From contig JBCCEF010000009.1 in NCBI GenBank assembly GCA_039030395.1, positions 117,778 through 181,777 on the forward strand: 64,000 nt of DNA. The letters are read 5' to 3'. Source of the stretch: Acidobacteriota bacterium (GTDB taxonomy: Bacteria > Acidobacteriota > Thermoanaerobaculia > Multivoradales > JBCCEF01). Positions 46,132-54,973 of the stretch are shown in pieces (position 1 is the first letter of the stretch; each line of letters opens with the position of its first letter). A program made the translations under genes and the position numbers. The notes beneath the pieces were generated by a model that did not search any database, had not been told where the DNA came from, and was given only the letters and a program-made list of their open reading frames with translations.

Positions 46132-46961
46132 GGTACGACTCCTTCCGGCGACTCCTTTCGCGCTGAAAGAAGCTCCCTGACGCGCGAGAGAGAAACGGGA
46201 TCTCGGTCACGAATATCGCGGTAGGTTTGAGGTTGAATGAACCCGTTCTCCACAGGAAACTCAAAGCGGGCGTTGACAAAGAATGGGTCCGGGAACGTAC
46301 CCGTTGTCCCAGCGATCAGGATCAGGTCTCCCGGAGAAGGAAGGGTCAGACCGTTGACATGCTTGATGGTACAAACCCTGGTGTTAGAAACCACGGTCTC
46401 CCCACCCATCGACTGAAGCAGGATCGCGATGTACGGCGGCAGATCCTCGCCTTCATTGTGAAGCACCGTTTCGGGCTCCAGCCAAGCCACTCGGCCTACG
46501 CTTCTGGGCCAGGAACACCAGCCCACGATCACATCGAGTACCCGCGCGATCAAAACAAGCGGCATCGGCTCCAGGCTCTCCACCAGTCCCCTGGCCGTGG
46601 GCCACGGCTCGGATCCCCCGAGTCTGCGGCGCTCCCGGCACTCGAGGTCAGGACCATAGCGTGGGTTGGGGAAGTAGTACTCAGGTGGGTTCCTAACGAA
46701 ACCAATCTTGAGTTCTAGCAGTTCCCGGCTGTGCTCATCCAGCGGAAGGTCGGCGACTTCCGCATCTCGCAGTACCGCCTCCGGAATGAAAAGAGCCTCG
46801 CGGTAGCGGGTGTTCTTCCAGAGGATGTGCGTCTCGAAATCGACTTCCGCACTAGAAGAAGCGGATTCGTTGGTTTCCGACGCCGCCGACTGCGAAATCG
46901 AAGCGCAAGCCGGCTGTGAGAAGGCCAGAACGAGGCTAAGGATCCACAAGCAACGGTTCAT
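45901..46961 (-). repeat. Copy A of a ~1.06-kb tandem duplication
   Basis: Aligns without net gaps to 47180-48240 at a constant offset of 1,279 bases. It covers one whole small secreted protein gene and the first ~76 codons of the downstream metalloprotease. Similarity is uneven: about 2 differences in the first 190 bases, clearly more (roughly one in six or seven) over the rest. Confidence 0.85.
46128..46961 (-). CDS. Small secreted protein, paralogue A (277 aa)
   Basis: Signal peptide MNRCLWILSLVLAFSQPACA. The mature part has a short N-terminal segment with a conserved ILWKNTRYREALFIPEAVL. The C-terminal half reads as a small beta barrel (LVLIARVLDVIVGW, GRVAWLEPETVLHNEGEDLP, YIAILLQSMG, GDLILIAG), reminiscent of OB/NTR-like folds. 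No database family is recognised. Its TGA overlaps the metalloprotease ATG (46128-46131), so the two are translationally coupled. A role as a chaperone or inhibitor of that protease is conceivable but inferred only from this coupling. Confidence 0.72.
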   Translation of the reverse strand: MNRCLWILSLVLAFSQPACASISQSAASETNESASSSAEVDFETHILWKNTRYREALFIPEAVLRDAEVADLPLDEHSRELLELKIGFVRNPPEYYFPNPRYGPDLECRERRRLGGSEPWPTARGLVESLEPMPLVLIARVLDVIVGWCSWPRSVGRVAWLEPETVLHNEGEDLPPYIAILLQSMGGETVVSNTRVCTIKHVNGLTLPSPGDLILIAGTTGTFPDPFFVNARFEFPVENGFIQPQTYRDIRDRDPVSLSRVRELLSARKESPEGVVP

Positions 46962-47410
46962 TGTGATTTCCTCGGTAGACGGCATTCGTCAACCGGCCCA
47001 AGTGAAGGATGCGGGAGATGTCTCGCAGGCGGATCTCGAACGAGTTCGACCTTTAGGGCCAGCGCCTTGCGGTTTCGTTCGTCCAGGGGCAGCTCAGAAA
47101 TACTAGATTGCCGAAGCACTCCCTCCGAAATAAACAGGGCCTCTTGGTAGCGGGTGTTCTTCCAGAGAATTTGAGAGCCGAGATCGCCGGCGGCTTGCAG
47201 TCCCGCCTCGGACAGGTTCCCGCTCAGCCGGGCCAGGTCATTCACGAAGAGCGTCACCGTGGAGCCACAACCGAGGTCCTCAATGCTCATGAAGAAGCTC
47301 GGGGCTTGTGGATCCCCGCCTTTGGCACAGAGTTGCCCCTCCACCGAGAACGAGAGCGAGCACAAGAGCGTCATAGCTGCTCCGCAGACGAGCCTGGTAG
47401 CAACGCTTAT
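46958..47410 (-). pseudogene. Chimeric remnant: protease N-terminus joined to an inner piece of a third paralogue
   Basis: The first ~76 codons match the N-terminus of the 43066-46131 protease almost base for base. After a join near 47180 the frame continues into ILWKNTRYQEALFISEGVL, an inner piece of a third member of the small secreted family, and stops at TGA 46958-46960. The ancestral start codon is ATA here instead of ATG; the same base change turns the upstream gene's TGA into TAA. An ATG at 47374 could start a shorter product, but it lies inside the signal peptide and has no ribosome binding site. Confidence 0.75.
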
Positions 47411-48240
47411 GGGTCGACTCCTTCTGGTGATTCCTGTCGCGCCGCGAAGAACTCCCTGACACGCGAGAGTGGAACGGGGTCTCGGTCACGAATTTCGCGA
47501 TAGGTTTGAGGTTGAACGAAACCCTTCTCCACGGGAAATTCAAAGCGGACTTTGACAAAATTGGGATCCGGAATCCTACTCTTTGTCCCGATAATCAGAA
47601 TCAGGTCGTCCGGAGAAGGAAGGGTCAGACCGTTGACATCCTTGATGGTACAGACCTTGGTATTGGAAACCACGGTCTCCCCACCCATCGACTGAAGAAG
47701 AATCGCGAAGTACGGCGGCAGATCCTCGCCGTCATTGTGAAACACGGTTTCGGGCGCCAGCCAAGCCACTCGGCCCACGCCCCTGGGCAAGGCTCTCCAG
47801 CCTTTAACCACATCGAGTACCCGCGCAGTCAAAACAAGCGGCATCGGCTCCAGGCTCTCCACCAGTCCCCTGGCCGTGGGCCACGGCTCGGACCCCCCGA
47901 TTCTGCGGCGCTCCCGGCACTCGAGGTCGGGACCATACCGAGGGTTGGGGGCGTAATACTCTGGAGGGTTCCTAACGAAACCGATCTTGAGTTCCAGCAG
48001 TTCCCGGCTGTACTGATCCAGCGGAAGGTCGGCGACTTCCGCATCTCGCAGTACCGCCTCCGGAATGAAGAGCGCCTCGCGGTAGCGGGTGTTCATCCAA
48101 AGAATGTGCGTCTCGAAATCGACTTCCGCACTCGAAGAAGCGAAGTCGTTGCTTTCCAGCGCCTCGGACCGCGAAGTCGAAGCGCAAGCCGGCTGTGAGA
48201 AGGCTAAAACGAGGCTCAGGATCCACAAGCAACGATTCAT
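47180..48240 (-). repeat. Copy B of the ~1.06-kb tandem duplication
   Basis: Partner of 45901-46961. Here the copied piece of the protease gene has no protease behind it; it is joined to the third-paralogue fragment. Confidence 0.85.
47407..48240 (-). CDS. Small secreted protein, paralogue B (277 aa)
   Basis: Same length and layout as the 46128-46961 protein: identical 21-residue signal region (MNRCLWILSLVLAFSQPACAS), HILWMNTRYREALF, and the C-terminal barrel-like half (LVLTARVLDVVKGW, GRVAWLAPETVFHNDGEDLP). It is the first gene of the operon, 82 bases downstream of the putative transcription start. It ends in TAA where paralogue A ends in TGA; that change removed the start codon of the chimeric remnant behind it. 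Function unknown. Confidence 0.72.
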   Translation of the reverse strand: MNRCLWILSLVLAFSQPACASTSRSEALESNDFASSSAEVDFETHILWMNTRYREALFIPEAVLRDAEVADLPLDQYSRELLELKIGFVRNPPEYYAPNPRYGPDLECRERRRIGGSEPWPTARGLVESLEPMPLVLTARVLDVVKGWRALPRGVGRVAWLAPETVFHNDGEDLPPYFAILLQSMGGETVVSNTKVCTIKDVNGLTLPSPDDLILIIGTKSRIPDPNFVKVRFEFPVEKGFVQPQTYREIRDRDPVPLSRVREFFAARQESPEGVDP

Positions 48241-48260
48241 CGAGTCCGCTCCCCGGTAAG

Positions 48261-48282
48261 GGGGCCGATGGATCTCGGCCCC
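48261..48282 (-). promoter_or_regulatory. Leader hairpin of the small-secreted-protein/metalloprotease operon
   Basis: GGGGCCGA-TGGATC-TCGGCCCC: eight perfect pairs, 20 bases before the ATG at 48240. It is close enough to affect ribosome access or mRNA stability. Confidence 0.4.
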
Positions 48283-48328
48283 TAGATGCCTGATCAGGAA
48301 ACTTCACTTCCGCATCGACTTGCGAACC

Positions 48329-48356
48329 ATCATAGGGAGAATAATCGTTTTGTCAA
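48329..48356 (-). promoter_or_regulatory. Sigma70-type promoter of the 48240-43066 operon
   Basis: On the minus strand: TTGACA (48351-48356), 16 bases, TATGAT (48329-48334). This is a full -35 consensus and a five-of-six -10, in an otherwise GC-rich genome. The expected start point is near 48322, giving a leader of about 80 bases. Confidence 0.7.
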
Positions 48357-48433
48357 GCGAATTTACCACTACTAAATCGATACGTAGATGCGCCCGGAAC
48401 AACGAGACGAGCCCGTGACGGGCAAGACAAAGA

Positions 48434-50734
48434 CTAGGGAAAACTCACTTCAGGTGGAACCGCCTTGAGGGGCGGCGGAGCTTCCACCTGCCATACCCCG
48501 CCCTCGGTGATCGCCCCCCCTACGCAATCCTCCGCCATCTGGCCGCTCAGAGCGGACGCCAAGTCGGCGAGAGATAGGCGGCACAGGTGGTAGAGCCCAG
48601 GTTCCAGGGAGGGAATCCGCTCCCTGGAAGGTTCGGCGGCTCCTCCGCCAGCCACTCCTCGCCAGCTCTGCAAGGCGCCGAAGCCCAGGTAGGCGCCCCG
48701 GTGCAGAAGAAAAAGCCCCTGCCCCGGCAGCTCCCGTTCGGCGAGATCGTCGGCGTCCAGAAATCTCACTTCCATCGCTCCGCCACGACGGTCCAGGGAA
48801 ACCACGAGTTGTTCTTTCTCCGACACCGGCGAGCGAAACATCTCTAGGGCGAATCCCGGCGCCTGCACCGTCACCATCACCACCGTCTCGTCGCGCGGCA
48901 CGCGGGCCGCAAAGGTGCCGTCCGCCTCTGTTCGCGTTCGCGGAACGAACGACGCCAACGAACGCAACCCGCGCAGGAAGACGGCGGCACCCGGCACGCC
49001 ACGGCCCTGTGCGTCCACCACCCGACCTTGGATCTCCTGGACCTCTTGAATCACCAAGCGCAAGAACGGTGGGTCCACTTTCTCGGAGAGCGAAACATCC
49101 GCCCGGTTGCTCGTGCCCTCCCGAGCCTCCGCCCGCACCTGCGCCTGGCCTTCGGGCAGGCCGAAGATCTCGAACTGACCCTCCGGACTCTCCACCATGC
49201 GCCTTACGGTTTCTCCAGCCTCCTCAAGGCTCGCCACCTCGATGGAGAATCGATCGATCGGCGAGCCTCGTTCGTCCACCACCTCGCCGGCAAGCCAGGT
49301 GGCGGGCAGCTCGAAGTCGATCTCTGCCACGCCGTCTCCCCCATTGTCCTCCACCAACACATCTCGGAAGCTTCGTTCCACCGGCGGTTCCACTGCCAGG
49401 ATTTCCACGCTCCAGGCCCCGGCGCGCGGCAGCACTCCACGGTATTCGCCGGTTTCCCCATCGGACCCGAGCACCACGGATTCCGCGTGGTAGCGGCCAC
49501 CGAAAACCACCCTGGCTTCCAGCGGCTCCCCTCCTAGCCGCACCGTTCCCGCCACGCGCACCACCTGCAGCGCAACGGCCAAGGTCACCGCCTCGCCGGA
49601 CACTTCAAAAGGAGCCTCGTGCCAACCATCGCCCTGCCGAGTTTCCACCCGGAGCAGGTAGCTGCCGCGCCCTAGCGCAAAGGAAACGCGCCCCTCCTCC
49701 GATGCGGCGTCTCGGGCCAGTTCTTCGAGGGTTCGCGGTACCGAGTTCAAATCCTCGACCGACACCGACCAAGGCTTTCCCCAGGGGTCCACCGGGGGAT
49801 CGAGGACCACGTCCACCGGGCGCACCGGCTCCAGCACCAGCGGCGCAGGAAGCTCCGCCTCCTGGTCTCGCATCACCGCCACCCCCAAAGCGCGGGCCGG
49901 CGCGAAACCCTCTTGTTCCGCGATCACGTCATAGTGTCCGGGCGAAACGCCTTCGAACTGGAAGAATCCCTTCTCGGATACCTCTTCGTGCATCGTGAGC
50001 TGCGCCATTCGCTCGCCGGCCGGCCCGATCGGCGGGACGGCGCTCTGCGGCACCAGGCGAACCGACGCCGGCTTACCCGAACCATCGCCCTCGTGTTCCA
50101 CCCAGCCCACCAGCGACCCTCCTCGGACCAGCGCCAGAGTGCCTACGGTTGTCTCCCGCTCCGGTGCCACCTCCAGGCCAAAGCGGTAGTGCGCCACGAA
50201 GGGCCGCGAAGCCAAACGCACATCGTGGCGCCCGGCCGGCAGATCACAGGCGAAGCGCTCTTCTTGGACTGGGCATTCGACGCTTCCCGCCGGCCCGTCG
50301 TACTCGCCTTTCGCTTCGCGCCTCGCCTCCGGGCGAATGCGAATCCAGAGGGAGCTGGGCACTTCCTCCCCCTTGGCCGCCTGGAGCGCACCCACTACTC
50401 GCCCCGTGGGCCACAAACGCAGTGTCGCTTCCGTGCCTTCCGGCGGCACGAAGACCACTGGGCTTCCACTCCACAGGCCTTCACCCAACGCCCCGAGGGT
50501 CCAGAGTTTTCCCGGCTTCAAATGCAACACCACCGATCCGGGCACCTTGCCCGGCACAGGCTCCACCAAGTCCTCGCCATCGGCCCGTGCGAAGACCTCA
50601 ACGGGCCGCTCTTTCGGCGGGTCGGGTGGCCCTTCGTAGTGAAGGGCCACCCGCACTTCTGCCGCCGCCAACGGCCCGGTGATCGCGGAAGCCATCACGA
50701 AGCCCACGAGCCCGGCTCTCGCCCTAGTCTTCAT
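48434..50734 (-). CDS. Secreted multidomain beta protein with carboxypeptidase-regulatory-like domains (766 aa)
   Basis: Signal peptide (GLVGFVMASAITGPLAAA). The rest is a chain of small beta-sandwich domains with the SpaA/CarboxypepD_reg pattern: GFFQFEGVSPGHYDVIAEQEG, GRGSYLLRVETRQGDG, WLAGEVVDERGSPIDRFSIE, IQGRVVDAQGRGVPGAAVFL. No enzyme motif is visible. It is a paralogue of the upstream 50731-53097 protein along its full length (for example GGSLVGWVE / GGSLVDWLE). Its ATG overlaps that gene's TGA by four bases. Probably a surface or periplasmic binding/structural protein. Confidence 0.72.
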   Translation of the reverse strand: MKTRARAGLVGFVMASAITGPLAAAEVRVALHYEGPPDPPKERPVEVFARADGEDLVEPVPGKVPGSVVLHLKPGKLWTLGALGEGLWSGSPVVFVPPEGTEATLRLWPTGRVVGALQAAKGEEVPSSLWIRIRPEARREAKGEYDGPAGSVECPVQEERFACDLPAGRHDVRLASRPFVAHYRFGLEVAPERETTVGTLALVRGGSLVGWVEHEGDGSGKPASVRLVPQSAVPPIGPAGERMAQLTMHEEVSEKGFFQFEGVSPGHYDVIAEQEGFAPARALGVAVMRDQEAELPAPLVLEPVRPVDVVLDPPVDPWGKPWSVSVEDLNSVPRTLEELARDAASEEGRVSFALGRGSYLLRVETRQGDGWHEAPFEVSGEAVTLAVALQVVRVAGTVRLGGEPLEARVVFGGRYHAESVVLGSDGETGEYRGVLPRAGAWSVEILAVEPPVERSFRDVLVEDNGGDGVAEIDFELPATWLAGEVVDERGSPIDRFSIEVASLEEAGETVRRMVESPEGQFEIFGLPEGQAQVRAEAREGTSNRADVSLSEKVDPPFLRLVIQEVQEIQGRVVDAQGRGVPGAAVFLRGLRSLASFVPRTRTEADGTFAARVPRDETVVMVTVQAPGFALEMFRSPVSEKEQLVVSLDRRGGAMEVRFLDADDLAERELPGQGLFLLHRGAYLGFGALQSWRGVAGGGAAEPSRERIPSLEPGLYHLCRLSLADLASALSGQMAEDCVGGAITEGGVWQVEAPPPLKAVPPEVSFP

Positions 50735-53097
50735 CCTTTGGTTTCGTCGTTCGATGCCGCCTCCCGCGCCTCCCTGCCGTCGTTTTCAGAACCTCCCCAG
50801 GCAGGCACTCGAAGGTGCAACTCCGCCCCAGGGCTGAGGACTCCCGCCTCGCAACGTTCCGGCGGAATCAAAAACTTTGTATCGAGGTCCACATAGCGGG
50901 GAGCCACCATACACACGGAGTACTCGCCAGGAGGCATCGAGGGCACAGTGAGCACACCGGTTGGCGAGATCGGAGGCGAAACGCCATTGATCTCGGCCCA
51001 TTGCGCCAGACGACCTGCCGCCAGCCCGAGACTGTCCGGACCATGAAATACCACGGGGACAGGCTGCGACCAATCGGTCCAGTGGATGGGCTCCTCCGGA
51101 AGCTGTAACACCAGAGTTCCGCGGGTCGAGTCAACGGTCACTGTGATGGGCTGGTCGAGATCCTCGAAAAGAAGGATCTGGCGGAGCGCGAACCCGGCCG
51201 CCAGCACATCCAAAGCCACGCCGTCCACATGCCCGGGCAAGGAGGCCTCGAAAAAGCCCTCGCCATTCGCTGTGACAACGCCTCCTTGAAGAGCGAGCGT
51301 CGCCCTGCCGACCAACCCTCCGAAATCGATCGTCGCACCCGGAATAGGGAACCCGTCGGCGGTCACCACACGGCCTTGGATTTTGAGTTCGGGGTAGAGG
51401 ACCAACCGCAACTCCGGCTCGAGCCCTTCGCCCAAGGTCACGGATTCCGGCAGGGAACGCAACGTCTCACCGTCGCGCTCCGCCTCGGCCGTCACTTCGT
51501 AGAGACCGGCTTCCAGCCCTTCGAACGAAAACTCGCCCTCTTCGTCCGCCAACTGGTGCGCCGGCACTTCCGCCAGGGGAATCGGTGCCACAAAAACACC
51601 CGCGCCCGCCACCTCGACTCCGCTCTCATCGACGACCACACCGCGAAGGGTCGTGCCCGGTAGTGCCAGATCAACCCGTGCGGGATCTTGTGGTGAGAGT
51701 CTCTCCACCGCCGTTCTCGGAAAACGGCGAAAGACATCCGGGTCCTCCGATTCGACGAGGATGTTCCACTCGCCCGCCTTCGGCAGAAAACCGAAAAACG
51801 TGCCATCTTCCTCGGAGATCATCTGCACCCGCTCGCCACCACCCGGCCAGCGGAACGTGACCGCCGCCCACAGCGGCTCATCGCCCAGGCGTAGCGTTCC
51901 CTCGACGGCCACGAGATCGAGGTCGATCGTGAGGGGTCCGGAAGTAGGTGTTAGCTCGAAAGACTCTTCGCCGAACTTCGCGCCTTGGGAGTCGATCACC
52001 TGGAGTAGGTACCGGCCGGAAGGCAGGCCGTCCTGCTGCCACGCTCCCACCTCGGCTCGCTTCTTCGAAAGGCGGACAGGATCTACACGGCCGACGACCT
52101 CTTGGCGGCCCAGTTCGACTCGCCAGTCCTCGCCATAGGCATCCTGGGGAGGATCAAGAAAGACCTCGAGCTTGAGCGGAGGCGAAATCACCATGGGGCG
52201 CTCCAGCCTCGATTCACCGTTCTGAAAGACTCGGATTGGCGACACTTCAGAAACCGCGAAGCCGGGCTGACCGGCCGTCAAGCGATAGCTGCCGGGGCTC
52301 AGACCCTCGAAAGCGAAGAAACCGCGCTCCGTCGGGTGCACTCGAAAGGTACCCGTGGGGCGCGCAGCTTCCTTCGCCAAAGGCACTGCGGAACCATCGC
52401 CGCCCTGTGGATTGAGCTGGAGCCAAGCCTCTGGGCGCAAGGGACCACCCTCCGCCTCCAGCCAATCCACCAGCGAGCCCCCCCGCCGCAAGGCGAGGGA
52501 GCCGAGGTCCAACTCTTCACGCGGCTTGGCGATCTGATCCCAGAAGTAGTGCGATACGAAGCCTCGCGCTCGCAGGCGAAGATCCAACCCCGTACCTGCG
52601 GGAATCGGGCAGGCCATGCGGCGTTTCTCGATCGGGCACTCGATTCGAGTGCTTTCTTCGCCGAAGGCGGAAACCCCGGCGACCCGCACCTGAACTGCTT
52701 CTGGTGCTCCTTCCTGCGGAGGAAGGTCCAGCCGTGCCGCCAACCTTGCCGCCGGGCGCAAGGCAAGGGTCAACTCCCCACCCGACGCGAGAAGCACCTC
52801 AGGGCTCCAAAAGCCGGAAGCCTCGGCCTTTACGCTCCAGATCTGGCCTTTCGGAACATGGATCGCAAACTCCGCCGGGGCTTCCATCTCGAAGTGCCGC
52901 CCTGCGGGAGAAGACTCAGCTTCCGACCCGGAAACACCACTCACCGGGTGCATCCACACCTGAACCTCGACCGGCCCCTCGACGCCCGCCGGTAGAACCA
53001 AGTGCAGCCGAGCGAAGGCAGATTCCGCTAGCACTCCCCCCGACTGCGCCCACAGGACGAACGCGCCCATCGCGCAAAGAAAAAACCTACGGATCAA
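50731..53097 (-). CDS. Secreted multidomain beta protein, paralogue (788 aa)
   Basis: I place the start at TTG 53097: GGGAGG lies eight bases upstream and the product then opens directly with a signal peptide (FFLCAMGAFVLWAQSGGVLA). A GTG at 53151 in frame lacks a ribosome binding site. Carboxypeptidase-regulatory-like domains follow in the same order as in the downstream paralogue (GFFAFEGLSPGSYRLTAGQ, TLRGVVVDESGVEVAGAG, GEFSFEGLEAGLYEVTAEA, IQGRVVTADGFPIPGATI). A short Cys-containing C-terminal domain follows. The two genes look like an old tandem duplication kept as a coupled pair. Function unknown. Confidence 0.7.
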   Translation of the reverse strand: MIRRFFLCAMGAFVLWAQSGGVLAESAFARLHLVLPAGVEGPVEVQVWMHPVSGVSGSEAESSPAGRHFEMEAPAEFAIHVPKGQIWSVKAEASGFWSPEVLLASGGELTLALRPAARLAARLDLPPQEGAPEAVQVRVAGVSAFGEESTRIECPIEKRRMACPIPAGTGLDLRLRARGFVSHYFWDQIAKPREELDLGSLALRRGGSLVDWLEAEGGPLRPEAWLQLNPQGGDGSAVPLAKEAARPTGTFRVHPTERGFFAFEGLSPGSYRLTAGQPGFAVSEVSPIRVFQNGESRLERPMVISPPLKLEVFLDPPQDAYGEDWRVELGRQEVVGRVDPVRLSKKRAEVGAWQQDGLPSGRYLLQVIDSQGAKFGEESFELTPTSGPLTIDLDLVAVEGTLRLGDEPLWAAVTFRWPGGGERVQMISEEDGTFFGFLPKAGEWNILVESEDPDVFRRFPRTAVERLSPQDPARVDLALPGTTLRGVVVDESGVEVAGAGVFVAPIPLAEVPAHQLADEEGEFSFEGLEAGLYEVTAEAERDGETLRSLPESVTLGEGLEPELRLVLYPELKIQGRVVTADGFPIPGATIDFGGLVGRATLALQGGVVTANGEGFFEASLPGHVDGVALDVLAAGFALRQILLFEDLDQPITVTVDSTRGTLVLQLPEEPIHWTDWSQPVPVVFHGPDSLGLAAGRLAQWAEINGVSPPISPTGVLTVPSMPPGEYSVCMVAPRYVDLDTKFLIPPERCEAGVLSPGAELHLRVPAWGGSENDGREAREAASNDETKG

Positions 53098-53178
53098 CGC
53101 CTTGCCCTCCCGCCACCGTGTTGCTTCTAGAGGTGTCCGTCTTCGGAACACCAGCGCGGTGAAATCACAATCGGCGAC

Positions 53179-53271
53179 TCAACTGAATGAACCGGCCGAG
53201 AGTGAGAGACCAGAACACGCCGCCGAGACCGCCAGAGCACCAAGCCACCAAACCCTCGCCCCTCGACTCAT
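53179..53271 (-). pseudogene. 30-codon signal-peptide remnant overlapping the previous gene's stop
   Basis: An ATG at 53271 overlaps the TGA of the 53268-53858 gene (ATGA) and encodes only a signal-peptide-like stretch (VWWLGALAVSAAC) before TGA 53179-53181. In the intact module at 55-57 kb the gene in this position is a secreted matrixin. This looks like the stump of such a partner gene, although the stump itself is too short to prove it. Confidence 0.4.
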
Positions 53272-53858
53272 TTGGCACCACCTTCGTTTGCGTACTCAAG
53301 TAGCGACTTCCGAAGCTCCTGTATCCCCTGGAGCTCTCGAACCTCAGGGCAGATCCTCGACAACATTCCTGCGCTGTGAAGCCGAACCTCTTTCTGGAGT
53401 GGCAGTGCTCCCAGGCCGTGCCCACGATCGACCAAGATATCGAAGCGGATCAGCACTTCGCTTCCGTCACTAGACCGAGGCAGTTTCTCAATTCCAAGGC
53501 TCGCCCTCACCTTGGATCCGATGCAGCCGGTTCCGCAATCTAGGAGGTTGTAGTCTACCGCATAGATTTGGAGAAGCTGATCGACCCCATCCCATCCGAT
53601 CTGCACCCTTTTCTCCTCTATTACTTGATTGATTGTCAATAGAAATTTTTGATACACCAATCTCCCGTCGCCATAAACGGTAAAAAGGACGTCATCGGCG
53701 CGGTAGGAGCCGGTCACGAAAAATTGCAAAACGACCTGGTCAGGATCTTCTGAAAAGGCAACTCGTTCGCCGTCCGCCGAAATCGAACCGGGTAGCACGG
53801 CTGCGAACAAAGCGACAGCCACGACCGAAGACACGATCTGCACTCGGCTCAAGATCAC
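53268..53858 (-). CDS. Small secreted protein of the HSxGxLxRxCP family, copy 1 (196 aa)
   Basis: Signal peptide (VVAVALFAAVLPGSISA). A central beta domain follows (VLFTVYGDGRLVYQKF, as in DUF6438-like proteins, where a 'DGR' strand is typical), a Cys pair (DCGTGC), then the family's C-terminal tail VRLHSAGMLSRICPEVREL. Related to 54286-54867 and the stump 54074-54289, and more distantly to 56560-57147. The start is GTG 53858 or a nearby TTG; GAGGG lies just upstream. Function unknown; one family member sits directly before a secreted protease. Confidence 0.65.
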   Translation of the reverse strand: MILSRVQIVSSVVAVALFAAVLPGSISADGERVAFSEDPDQVVLQFFVTGSYRADDVLFTVYGDGRLVYQKFLLTINQVIEEKRVQIGWDGVDQLLQIYAVDYNLLDCGTGCIGSKVRASLGIEKLPRSSDGSEVLIRFDILVDRGHGLGALPLQKEVRLHSAGMLSRICPEVRELQGIQELRKSLLEYANEGGAK

Positions 53859-53927
53859 CCCCTCGATGTCGCCACCAGCTCGGTGGTCGTAACCAAAGGG
53901 GCGAGTGCTCGCGAACAGGGTAATCGT

Positions 53928-54077
53928 CTAGCCCTGATTCGATTTCGGCACGCCTGCTCGGCAGCCTGCCTCGTTGCACTGAACAACGAAGCTAGATGAC
54001 CCCACCCCTGCGGGTGGAACTCCCAGCCCCAGCGAGCCTAGAAAGACGACCAAAGTGATGCGACCAAGAAACGTCAT
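53928..54077 (-). pseudogene. 49-codon remnant of a secreted matrixin N-terminus
   Basis: The ATG at 54077 overlaps the previous gene's TGA. A signal peptide (ITLVVFLGSLGLGVPPAG) is followed by CNEAGCRAGVPKSNQ and then TAG 53928-53930. The last part matches the mature N-terminus of the intact matrixin at 55376-56560 (CGNDGDCFPGVPASN). So this is the front end of a lost second protease gene. It may still be translated as a 49-residue secreted peptide. Confidence 0.6.
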
Positions 54078-54289
54078 TTCTGCACCTTCCCCAATTGGCC
54101 CTGCTGGTGCAGTTTCCTACCCAGAGCATCGAGAGATTGGAGCTCGTCAATCTCAGGGCAAAGGCGTTTCAACATGTCGAGGCTGTGGACTCGAAGTGCC
54201 TGCTCATAGGAACCGCCGAACACCGGACTGCTGCTGGCCAGGGCGACAAGTATGGATAGCAAAGACCGACGCCTGATCAAGCCGTTCAC
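54074..54289 (-). pseudogene. Internally deleted member of the HSxGxLxRxCP family (71 aa)
   Basis: Signal peptide (SLLSILVALASSSPVFGG) joined directly to the family's C-terminal tail (LRVHSLDMLKRLCPEIDELQ). The ~100-residue central domain present in copies 1 and 2 is missing. The frame is clean, so a short secreted product is possible. The GTG start at 54289 overlaps the TGA of copy 2, and its own TGA overlaps the next ATG: the operon spacing has survived although the genes have decayed. Confidence 0.6.
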
Positions 54290-54867
54290 GGGTGCTCCTC
54301 CACATCTTGGCGGAGTTCTTGAAGTTTCTCGCCGACCTCTAGAATGGCTTCCAGCTCCTCAACGTCGGGGCACAGTCGCGCTAGCGTGCCCAAACTGTGA
54401 AAGCGAAATATCTGTATGCGATTTTCGGTCTCGAGGAGCAGGGAATCGATCCATGACAAGTCAATGCTGAGGACAGTCGTGCTGGCATCACTAGCTCTTG
54501 GCAGACGTTTGCGCGACAAGGACGTCTTCACCTTGTCCTCGATACAGGATTGATCGCACAGGAGCAGCCCACTCTCAATAATACTTCCTTGAAGAAACGC
54601 CAGGATCTCATTGGAGCTGATCTGGACGATCTGGCTTTCCGCTACTTTCTTTGTGTTGGGGTGAAACCGTTGAAACGAGAGCCTTCCATCGTGGCTCAGG
54701 GAGTAGGCGATGTTCCACGGTGAATGCGAGGGCACGACGTAGTACTCGATCACAACGCCAGCCTGAGGCCCGACCAGACCCGGCTTCTCCTTGATGTCGG
54801 ATTGCAACCAAAGGACTCCAGCAGCCGAGAGAACAGCGAAGAACGCGCACAGAAGAATCTGTTTCAC
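54286..54867 (-). CDS. Small secreted protein of the HSxGxLxRxCP family, copy 2 (193 aa)
   Basis: GTG start with AGGAGG six bases upstream. An N-terminal hydrophobic segment (ILLCAFFAVLSAAGVLWL) could be a signal or anchor. The central domain has YSLSHDGRLSFQRFHP and the Cys pair LLCDQSC; the tail is FRFHSLGTLARLCPDVEEL. Same arrangement as copy 1, so the two are clear paralogues. It is followed by the internally deleted copy and by the protease stump. Function unknown. Confidence 0.65.
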   Translation of the reverse strand: MKQILLCAFFAVLSAAGVLWLQSDIKEKPGLVGPQAGVVIEYYVVPSHSPWNIAYSLSHDGRLSFQRFHPNTKKVAESQIVQISSNEILAFLQGSIIESGLLLCDQSCIEDKVKTSLSRKRLPRASDASTTVLSIDLSWIDSLLLETENRIQIFRFHSLGTLARLCPDVEELEAILEVGEKLQELRQDVEEHP

Positions 54868-54973
54868 TACCTTCCTCCTGGAGGTCTACATCGAAGGATA
54901 TCGCGCCACATCTCTTTGCCAGGACAGTGCGATGTAACGAATCCAATGGGCACATGCGTTGGCACTCTAGCCA

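Noticed and set aside
53098-53151. GTG 53151 as the start of the 50731 gene
   Set aside because: No ribosome binding site, and it would put 18 charged residues before the signal peptide; TTG 53097 is better placed.
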